A DNA stretch of 64,000 nt from contig CAWCDM010000023.1 of the NCBI GenBank assembly GCA_963794185.1, positions 1 to 64,000 on the forward strand. The letters run 5' to 3'. Position 1 is the stretch's first letter, and each line of letters begins with the position of its first letter. Positions 47,831 to 55,925 of this stretch are shown in pieces. The stretch is from JAMXLO01 sp963794185. Lineage in GTDB: Bacteria; Pseudomonadota; Alphaproteobacteria; Acetobacterales; Acetobacteraceae. A program made the position numbers and the translations under genes. Below the pieces are notes generated by a model. It was not told where the DNA came from and searched no databases. It saw only the letters and a program-made list of their open reading frames with translations.

Positions 47831-49366
47831 GCACGCGCGTCTACATCCCGCGCGACGCTGCTGCGTTGGCGCTGGGCGCCGACACGGTCGCCGCCTTCCT
47901 GCGCCAGGCGGCCGACGTGGAGATTGTGCGGACCGGTTCGCGGGGCCTGTTCTGGCTGGAGCCGATGGTCGAGGTGGCCACCGCCGATGGCCGCATCGCC
48001 TATGGTCCCGGTGAGCCTGGCCGACATCCCCGGGCTGATCGAGGCGGGCATGCTGGCGGGCGGGGCGCATCCGCTGCGGCTGGGCCGGCCGGAGGACATT
48101 CCCTGGCTCGCGCGCCAGACGCGCCTGACCTTCGCACGATGCGGCATCGTCGATCCGCTGTCGCTGGACGACTATCGCGCGCATGACGGCCTCAGGGGGC
48201 TCGCGCGCGCCATCGAGATCGGTCCGGCCGCGACGATCGAGATGGTGACGCAATCCGGACTGCGCGGCCGGGGCGGCGCGGGTTTTCCCACCGGCATCAA
48301 GTGGAAGACCGCGGCCGATGCGACGGGCGAACGCAAGTTCATCGTCTGCAATGCCGATGAGGGCGATTCCGGCACCTTCGCCGATCGGATGCTGATGGAA
48401 GGCGATCCGTTCGTGCTGATCGAGGGCATGGCGATCGCCGGCATTTCGGTCGGCGCGACCAAGGGCTATGTCTACACGCGCTCGGAATATCCGCACGCCA
48501 TCGCCACCTTCAATGCGGCGCTCGACGTGGCGCGGCGCGAAGGCGTTCTTGGCGCGAACGTGCTGGGTTCATCGCACGCGTTCGACATCGAGCAGCGGGT
48601 CGGCGCCGGCGCGTATGTCTGCGGCGAGGAGACCTCGCTGCTCGACAGCCTGGAGGGCAAGCGCGGCCAGGTGCGCGCCAAGCCGCCGCTGCCGGCGCAC
48701 AAGGGCCTGTTCGGCGCGCCGACCGTGATCAACAATGTCGTCTCGCTGGCGAGCGTGCCGATCATCCTGACCAAAGGCGCGGAGTATTACCGCGAGATCG
48801 GCATGGGCCGGTCGCGCGGCACGATGCCGATCCAGCTTGCCGGCAACATCAAATATGGCGGCCTGTTCGAAGCGGGCTTCGGCGTCACGCTCGGCGAGCT
48901 GGTGAACGACATCGGCGGCGGCACGCTGACCGGGCGGCCGGTGCGCGCGGTGCAGGTCGGCGGTCCGCTGGGTGCGTATTTCCCGCCGGCGCTGTTCGAC
49001 ACGCCGTTCGACTACGAGGCGTTCGCCGCGCGCGACGGGTTGATCGGCCATGGCGGCATCGTGGTGTTCGACGACACCGTGGACCTCGCGAAGCAGGCGC
49101 GCTTTGCCATGGAGTTCTGCGCGGCGGAATCGTGCGGCAAGTGCACGCCGTGCCGCATCGGATCGGTGCGCGGCATGGAGGTGATCGACCGCATCACAGC
49201 CGGCGAGCAGCCGGAGGCGAATCTCGAACTGCTGCGCGACCTCTGCCACACGATGAAGTTTGGTTCGCTGTGTGCGCTCGGCGGCTTCATCCCGTATCCG
49301 GTGATGAGCGCGCTCGAGCATTTCCCCGAAGATTTCCGCGCGGTCCATCGCGCGGCTGCCGAATGA
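47827..49366 (+). pseudogene. fdsB: Formate dehydrogenase beta subunit (FdsB, NuoF/HoxF-like), one frameshift
   Basis: Starts MSTRVYIPRDAAALALGADT, and after a slip near 48010 continues VSLADIPGLIEAGMLAGGAH. The FMN/NADH region is SGLRGRGGAGFPTGIKWKTA with FIVCNADEGDSGTFADR, and the [4Fe-4S] ligands are ESCGKCTPCRIGSVRG plus the later LCALGG Cys. An N-terminal thioredoxin-like domain precedes these. FdsB accepts electrons from FdsA/FdsG and reduces NAD+. At the slip, CCC stands where the family frame needs CC (TATGGTCC[C]GGTGAGC), so one extra C explains it. The remaining 480 codons are intact, which suggests the gene is functional in the organism. Confidence 0.88.
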
Positions 49367-49396
49367 GCGTTACCTTCCCCGCGTCATCTCGCCCCG

Positions 49397-49477
49397 CGTC
49401 ATCCCCGCGCAAGCGGGGACCCAGGGCCGCGACACCGGTTGAACGTGCCTGGGTCCCCGCTTTCGCGGGGATGACAG
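49397..49477. repeat. REP-like palindrome (CGTCATCCCCGC family)
   Basis: CGTCATCCCCGCGCAAGCGG plus GGACCCAG at the left is inverted as CTGGGTCCCCGCTTTCGCGG plus GGATGACAG at the right. A partial third copy (GGGGATGACAGGA) follows to about 49498. A close relative lies at 55774-55853. It is the only spacer between fdsB and fdsA. Confidence 0.8.
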
Positions 49478-49511
49478 GAATTGCGGGGATGACAGGATTT
49501 GGAGAACACAT

Positions 49512-52355
49512 ATGCCGCTGATCCAGGAAATCGACTACGGCACGCCGGCCAGCGCCGCCACCGAGCAGGTCACGCTGACGATCGACGGCCAGGAGGTCAC
49601 GGTTCCCGCCGGCACGTCGGTCATGCGTGCGGCGATGGACGCCGGGATCAGAATCCCGAAACTCTGCGCCACCGACACGCTGGATGCATTCGGCTCGTGT
49701 CGCGTGTGCCTGGTCGAGATCGAGGGCCGCGCCGGTACGCCGGCGTCCTGCACCACGCCGGTCGCCCCCGGCATGAAGGTCTCCACCACGGCGGATCGCG
49801 TGCGCCGCGTGCGCCGCGGCGTGATGGAGCTGTATCTGACCGATCATCCGCTGGATGGCATGACCTCGCCGACCGCGGGCAATTCCGAATTCCAGGAGAT
49901 GGCGGGGCTGATCGGCGTGCGCCAGGTGCGCTACGGCCAGAACGGCGTGAACCATCTGCATTCCGAGATCGACGCATCCAATCCGTATTTCCAGTTCGAT
50001 CCCGCGCGCTGCATCGTCTGCTCGCGCTGCGTGCGCGCCTGCGAGGAGGTGCAGAACACCTTCGCCCTGACCATCGAGGGGCGCGGCTTTGAGTCGAAGG
50101 TCGCGGCCGGGCGCGGGCGAGAATTTCCTGTCCTCGGAATGCGTCTCCTGCGGCGCCTGCGTGCAGGCCTGCCCGACCGGATCGCTGATCGAGAAGTCGG
50201 TGATCGAATTGGGCCAGCCGGAGCATTCCGTCATCACCACCTGCGCCTATTGCGGCGTCGGCTGCAACTTCAAGGCGGAGATGCAGGGCGACACCGTGGT
50301 GCGCATGGTGCCATGGAAGGACGGTAAGGCGAACCACGGGCATTCCTGCGTGAAGGGCCGCTTCGCCTGGGGCTACGCGAGCCATCCCGACCGCATCCTG
50401 AAGCCGATGATGCGCGAGAAGATCACCGATCCCTGGCGCGAGGTGAGCTGGGACGAAGCGATCGGCCGCGTCGCATCGGAGTTCAAGCGCATCCAGGCGG
50501 AGGCCGGCAAGGATTCCATCGGCGTCATCACGTCGTCGCGCTGCACCGACGAAGAGACGTATCTGGTCCAGAAGCTGGCGCGGCAGGTGTTCCGCAACAA
50601 CAACACCGATACCTGCGCCCGCGTCTGCCACTCGCCGACCGGCTACGGGCTCAGCACCACCTTCGGCACCTCGGCCGGGACGCAGAATTTCGACTTCGTC
50701 GAGCAGGCCGACGTGATGCTGCTGGTCGGCGCCAATCCGACCGACGGGCATCCGGTGTTCGCCTCGCGCATGAAGAAGCGGCTGCGCCAGGGCGCGAAGC
50801 TGATCGTGGTCGATCCGCGGCGCATCGACATGGTGCGCATGCCGCATGTCGAGGCGCAGCCATCATCTGGCGCTGCAGCCCGGCACCAACGTCGCGGTGC
50901 TGACCGCGCTGGCGCATGTGATCGTCACCGAGGGCCTGGTGGACGAGGATTTCGTGCGCGAGCGCTGCGACTGGGACGCGTTCCAGGACTGGGCGCACTT
51001 TGTCGCCGAGGAGCGCAACAGCCCCGAGGCGGTCGCGAAGGTCAGCGGCGTGCCGGCCGAGACGATCCGCGCGGCGGCGCGGCTGTTCGCGACCGCGCGC
51101 AACGGCGCGATCTATTACGGGCTGGGCGTGACCGAGCACAGCCAGGGCACCACCGCGGTGATGGCGCTCGCCAATCTGGCGATGGCGACCGGCAATATCG
51201 GCCGGCTCGGTGTCGGGGTGAACCCGCTGCGCGGCCAGAACAACGTGCAGGGGAGCTGCGACATGGGCTCCTTCCCGCACGAGCTGCCCGGCTACCGGCA
51301 CATCTCGAACCCAGCCGTGCGCGCGATCTACGAGCGCGAATGGGGCGTGACGCTTGGAGGCCGGAGCCGGGGCTGCGCATTCCCAACATGATCGACGCCG
51401 CGGTCGACGGCTCGTTCCGCGGCATCTACATCCAGGGCGAGGACATCGCGCAGTCCGACCCCGACACGCAGCACATCACCGAGGGTCTCGCGGCGATGCA
51501 ATGCGTCGTGGTGCACGACCTGTTCCTGAACGAGACGGCGAACTACGCGCACGTGTTCCTGCCGGGCTCCACGTTCCTGGAGAAGGACGGCACGTTCATC
51601 AACGCCGAACGGCGCATCAACCTGGTGCGCAAGGTGATGGCGCCGCGCGCCGGCCTCGCCGACTGGGAGGCGACGCAGGCGATCGCCAGCGCGATGGGGG
51701 CGGACTGGAGCTACACGCATCCGTCGCAGATCATGGACGAGATCGCCCGCACCACGCCGACCTTCGCCGGCGTCTCGTTCGAGAAGCTGGCGCAGGGCTC
51801 GGTCCAGTGGCCATGCAACGAGGACAGCGCCGGACGGCACGCCGACGATGCATATCGGCGGCTTCGTGCGCGGCATGGGCAATTTCGTCGTCACCGAATA
51901 TGTGCCGACCGACGAGAAGACCGGGCCGCGCTTCCCGCTGCTGCTGACGACGGGGCGCATCCTCAGCCAGTACAATGTCGGCGCGCAGACCCGGCGCACC
52001 GCCAACGTGGCGTGGCATCACGGAGGACGTGCTGGAGATCCACCCGCACGATGCGGAGCAGCGTGGCATCCGCGATGGCGATCTGGCGCGGTTGGCGTCG
52101 CGCTCGGGCGAGACGACATTGCGCGCGAAGATCACCGACCGTGTCGCGCCGGGCGTGGTCTACACGACGTTCCATCATCCGGCGACGCAGGCGAATGTCG
52201 TCACCAGCGACTATTCGGACTGGGCGACGAACTGCCCCGAGTACAAGGTGACCGCGGTTCAGGTGACGCCGTCGAATGGTCCGAGCGAATGGCAGGAGGA
52301 GTATCGCGAGCTGACGCAGAAGAGCCGCCGCGTCGAGGTCGCGCCGGCAAAGTGA
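49512..52355 (+). pseudogene. fdsA: Formate dehydrogenase alpha subunit (FdsA, molybdopterin enzyme), several frameshifts
   Basis: MPLIQEIDYGTPASAATEQV opens a [2Fe-2S] domain (KLCATDTLDAFGSCRVCLVE). Ferredoxin-like clusters follow (CIVCSRCVRACEEVQ; SECVSCGACVQACP), then the [4Fe-4S] of the catalytic part (TTCAYCGVGCNFKAEM). The catalytic residue is Cys in DTCARVCHSPTGYGL, not selenocysteine. Molybdopterin domains run to QKSRRVEVAPAK. It oxidises formate to CO2 at a bis-MGD Mo (or W) centre. Slips occur near 50110, 50862, 51355, 51830 and 52020. All look like single inserted bases, several of them doubling a neighbouring base (for example GGC to GGGC). Total about 945 residues, normal for FdsA. 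Confidence 0.88.
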
Positions 52356-52380
52356 TGCGGCGTCGATACAGCGAGCGGCC

Positions 52381-53216
52381 ATGACCCTCCCGCCGCCGGT
52401 CCGCAGCGTTGCGCGCACCGCGTTCCATGGCGATGCGGTGACGCGGGGTGCGCGTGCGATCCCTGAGGAGACCCCGGTCGCATTCAGCTACAACCGGACG
52501 GCCTACGCCGTGATGCTCGCGACACCGGCCGACCTGGAAGACTTCGCCGTCGGGTTCAGCCTGACCGAAGGCATCGTGCGGACGGCCGATGAGATCGAGG
52601 AACTCGACGTCGTCGCGGCCGAGCAGGGCATCGAACTGCGCATGTGGCTGGCGCCGCAGCGCGCGGACCGGATCGCGGCTCCGCCAACGCCGCCTCGCCG
52701 GACCCAGCGGCTGCGGCCTGTGCGGGCTGGAGAGCCTCGCCGATGCGGTGCGCACGCCGCCGCGCATCGCGTCGGCGGTGGGCTTCGACGCAGCTTCGAT
52801 CCACACCGCGATGGCGGCGCTGCCCGCCGGACAAAAATTCAACCAGCAGACGCGCGCCGTCCACGCCGCGGCGTTCTGGCATCCGGCGCGCGGCCTCGTC
52901 GCCGTGCGCGAGGATGTCGGGCGGCACAACGCCCTCGACAAACTCACCGGCGCGCTGGCGCGGGATGGTGCCGCCGTGGCCGAAGGACTGCTGCTGCTGT
53001 CGAGCCGCATCTCGGTGGAGATGGTGCAGAAGGCGGCGATGCTCGGCGCGCCGGTGGTGGTCGCGGTGTCGGCGCCGACGGCGCTGGCGGTTCGCATCGC
53101 GGAGGCGGCCGGCATCACGCTGGTCGGCATCGCGCGCGCCGACGGCTTCGAGGTCTTCACCCATCCCGAGCGCATCGCCGAACACGCACCCGGAACAGGT
53201 GCAACATGTCGCCTGA
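52381..53216 (+). pseudogene. fdhD: Formate dehydrogenase accessory sulfurtransferase FdhD, one or two frameshifts
   Basis: Start MTLPPPVRSVARTAFHGDAV, then MLATPADLEDFAVGFSLTEG. After a slip near 52680 comes the GCGLCGLESL motif with the paired Cys that carry sulfur, followed by VAVREDVGRHNALDKLTGAL and SSRISVEMVQKAAMLGAPVV. FdhD takes sulfur from IscS and transfers it to the Mo-bis-MGD cofactor before insertion into FdsA, so it is required for activity. The C terminus is uncertain: the main frame continues into fdsD, and a second frame stops at 53216, overlapping the fdsD ATG at 53206. Position between fdsA and fdsD matches the fdsGBACD order. Confidence 0.85.
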
Positions 53217-53371
53217 CAAGCTGGCCTACATGGCCAACCAGATCGGCAGGTTCTTCGCGCACCAGCCGCACGACAAGGCGGTTGCATGCCATCGCCGACC
53301 ACATACGGAAGTTCTGGGACCCGAGGATGCGCAGCGAGATAGTCGCGCATCTGCAGGTTGTGCAAGCTTGA
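53206..53371 (+). pseudogene. fdsD: Formate dehydrogenase delta subunit FdsD, frameshifted
   Basis: ATG 53206 gives MSPDKLAYMANQIGRFFAHQ PHDKAVA and, after a one-base slip near 53285, IADHIRKFWDPRMRSEIVAH LQVVQA with a stop at 53371. This is the short (about 55-70 aa) NAD-dependent formate dehydrogenase delta subunit; the segment HIRKFWDPRMR is its hallmark. It is thought to help maturation or stability of the complex. It is the last gene of the fds operon and overlaps fdhD. The slip sits at GTTGCATGCC, where one base too many is present. Confidence 0.82.
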
Positions 53372-53488
53372 TCCTGCTGCTCGCGAAGCAGTCGAGCAGT
53401 TAGGCGAATCAAACCGGGGCTGAATCTACCTAGGCAAAGTCCTGGGAATTTGCTAAAATAAGATCAATAATCATTCTGGGAGAGACCA

Positions 53489-54902
53489 ATGGGCACAACT
53501 GCCTTTCCGGGGCGCGGCAACGCCGAGCCTGTCCGGCCTGCTTCACCGCGACCGCTCGGTCGCCGATGTCGGCTTCAGCCGCTGGATGGTGCCGCCGGCG
53601 GCACTCTGCGTGCATCTGTGCATCGGGCAGGCCTACGCGTTCAGCGTGTTCAACCTGCCGATGACCAAGCTGATCGGCATTACGCAATCCGCGCCGGACG
53701 ACTGGAAGCTGACCGATCTCGGCTGGATCTTCAGCATCGCGATCTTCTTCCTCGGGCTGTCCGCGGCGCTGCTCGGGCGGTGGGTCGAGGAAGGTGGACC
53801 GCGCCGCGCGATGTTCACCGCCGCGCTGTGCTGGTCCGGCGGCTTCATGGTCTCCGCGTTCGGGGTCTATGTCCACAACATCTGGGTGGTCTATCTCGGC
53901 TACGGCGTGCTGGGCGGCTTCGGGCTGGGCATCGGCTATATCTCGCCGGTCTCGACCTTGATCCGATGGTTTCCCGACCGTCCAGGCATGGCGACCGGGA
54001 TGGCGATCATGGGGTTCGGCGGCGCCGCCTTCATCGCCTCGCCGCTGTCGGTCTGGCTGATGCAGCAATTCTCCACGCCCACCCATGTCGGCGTCGCCGA
54101 GACCTTCGTCGTGCTGGGCGCGATCTATTTCTGCTTCATGATGGTGGGCGCGGGGCTGGTGCGCCTGCCGCCGCCGGGCTGGGCGCCCGCGGGCTACGTC
54201 GCGCCCGAGCAGTCGACGAAGCTGATCACCACGCGCAACGTGTTCGTCTACCAGGCGCTGCGGACGCCGCAGTTCTGGCTGATCTGGTGGATCCTGTGCC
54301 TCAATGTCACCGCCGGCATCGGCGTGCTCGGCCAGGCCTCTGCGATGGCCCAGGAGATGTTCCCGGGCCGCGTCACCGTCACCGCCGCCGCAGGCTTTGT
54401 CGGGCTGATGAGCCTGTTCAATATGGGCGGCCGCTTCTTCTGGGCCTCGGTGTCGGACTATATCGGCCGCAAGAACACCTATTTCGTGTTCTTCGCGCTC
54501 GGCACCATGCTGTACGCGCTGGTGCCGTACACCGGCGGCACCGGCAGCATCGCGCTGTTCGTGCTGTGCTTCTGCCTGATCTTCAGCATGTATGGCGGCG
54601 GCTTCGCCACCGTGCCGGCCTATCTGCGCGACATGTTCGGCACACGCTATGTCGGCGCCATCCATGGACTGCTGCTTACAGCGTGGTCTATGGCCGGCAT
54701 CTTCGGACCGGTGCTGGTCAACTACATCCGCCAGTACAACGTCGAGCACGGCGTGGCGAAGGCCGCCGCCTACAACGTCACGATGTACGTGATGGCGGCG
54801 CTGCTGGTGGTCGGCTTCTTCTGCAACCTGTTCGTCCAGGCGGTCGATGAGCGGCACCACATGAAGCACGAGGACGCCGACGCCATGGGCGTGGCCGACT
54901 GA
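53489..54902 (+). CDS. MFS transporter, oxalate/formate antiporter (OFA) family; N-terminal frameshift
   Basis: ATG 53489 follows GGGAGAGACC. The first codons slip near 53515, after which LLHRDRSVADVGFSRWMVPP continues into the intact body (an alternative ATG is 53586). Twelve membrane helices are evident. The OFA-type first loop reads AYAFSVFNLPMTKLIGITQS, and DRPGMATGMAIMGFGGAAFI and SMYGGGFATVPAYLRDMFGT are conserved. OFA members exchange oxalate for formate or carry related small carboxylates across the inner membrane. Placement 117 bp after fdsD suggests uptake of formate or a precursor. A 37-residue partner gene follows 14 bp later. Confidence 0.85.
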
Positions 54903-54916
54903 GAGGGAGACGGACC

Positions 54917-55030
54917 ATGTCCAGGAACACCACGAAGCTGCAGCTGATCCTCGCCTGGGGCTTTGTCGGCCTCCCGCTTGCGTGGGGGGTGATACAGACG
55001 CTGATCAACGCGCTGAAGCTGCTGCAGTAG
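54917..55030 (+). CDS. MFS transporter small subunit (37 aa)
   Basis: MSRNTTKLQLILAWGFVGLP, then LAWGVIQTLINALKLLQ: one membrane helix with an LAW-x(4)-LP-x(2)-WG core. From memory this matches the tiny family annotated as 'MFS transporter small subunit' found just after OFA-type transporters. It starts 14 bp after the transporter stop with GGGAGACGGACC as ribosome site. It probably assembles with the OFA protein in the inner membrane. Too short for routine gene finders, but conservation of position and motif make it convincing. Confidence 0.85.
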   Translation: MSRNTTKLQLILAWGFVGLPLAWGVIQTLINALKLLQ

Positions 55031-55379
55031 CGACGATGGCGGCGCAGAGGGATTGCAGTTAGGAGCCCTTTTGACCCACTCTGGCTTCGTCCTGCAACCA
55101 TATCTCTATCGGTGTGTCAGCGGTGGTGTTGAGAAGGGTATTCTTCATCAAGCTGGTGAAGTTTTTTTTAATAGTCTTCTTGGTTACTTGATCTGTTTTT
55201 GGGTGGTATGGTGTGGCTGCAACTGGGTCAGATTAAATTGGCGCATCTATTTTCTTACTGTGCTTTTATGCACCGCACAGAGAACTGACGGGTGATTTCT
55301 ATCTGTATATTTAGGCAGCGTCAGTGAATGACTTTGTTTTTCTCTGGATTTGGGTCTTTCACGACTAACGTTTTTAACT
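55031..55379. other. AT-rich, T-rich stretch without a supported gene
   Basis: Base composition falls well below the surroundings, with many T runs (TTTTTTTAATAG, TTACTTGATCTGTTTTTGGG). A small plus-strand frame (55053-55295) has implausible composition. Together with the IS630 remnant to its right it looks like decayed mobile DNA. The first bases may serve as the end of the transporter transcript. Confidence 0.5.
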
Positions 55380-55655
55380 CGTTTTTTCTGTCTCGGTGAG
55401 TAGCGGGGTGGCGCTCTGGCTGTGATACGACGTCAGGTTATCGATCTTATTCGCATTGTAGCGATGCACTCAGTCACTCAGTGTCTGTCGGTTTATGTCA
55501 TTCTGCTCCGCCGCTTCGGCACGTGAATGGCTGTCCAGCACCAACGCGATTGCCAGAAGGCGACGCACCTGCGCGCCATCGCCGCACTTGCTGACGAAAC
55601 TCCGAAGTTCCGACGCTGTCCGGTCCAAGCGAGTGATTGCGATCGCCGCGCTCAT
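55380..55655 (-). pseudogene. IS630-family transposase N-terminal remnant
   Basis: From 55655 it reads MSAAIAITRLDRTASELRSF, QVRRLLAIALVLDSHSRAEA, AEQNDINRQTLSD, then a stop, then VHRYNANKID. The normal sequence has Trp at that point (TLRDWVHRYN), so TGG has become TGA. Only the helix-turn-helix DNA-binding part of the roughly 340-residue enzyme is left; the DDE domain is absent. It marks a past insertion between the fds/OFA operon and the Liv cluster. Confidence 0.8.
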
Positions 55656-55773
55656 CCGATACCTCCTGGGGCGAAAATCGCCACCAGGACAGCAAGTTGA
55701 AAGATTGAGGGATTAAGAACAAAGGAAATGAACGTAACGCGGATTGGTATAACCCAACTGCGTCGCGTTCAAT

Positions 55774-55853
55774 CGTCATCCCCGCGCAATCGTCATCGCC
55801 GCGAAAGCGGGGACCCAGTTGCCGCCTGGGTTCCCGCTTTCGCGAGGATGACG
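55774..55853. repeat. REP-like palindrome (CGTCATCCCCGC family), with partial copies
   Basis: CGTCATCGCCGCGAAAGCGG plus GGACCCAG is inverted as CTGGGTTCCCGCTTTCGCGA plus GGATGACG. An extra CGTCATCCCCGCGCAAT half-unit precedes it, and two degenerate half-units (CCCAGATGAC, CGCGAAGATGACG) extend to about 55900. Same family as 49397-49477. It lies downstream of the Liv gene stop. Confidence 0.75.
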
Positions 55854-55925
55854 CACGTGCTTTCGCCCAGATGACAACAGCGCTTTCGCGAAGATGACGG
55901 CAGGCGACACCGTATCGCGCCGCCG

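Noticed and set aside
49397..49498. CRISPR-like array
   Set aside because: The repeats are inverted halves of one palindrome with no regular spacers and no cas genes nearby.
50600..50660. Possible selenocysteine in FdsA
   Set aside because: The catalytic position in DTCARVCHSPT is an ordinary Cys codon, and no in-frame TGA is needed there.
55053..55295. 80-codon frame rich in Trp, Cys and Leu
   Set aside because: It lies in the AT-rich island with no ribosome site. Hydrophobicity arises from T-rich codons.
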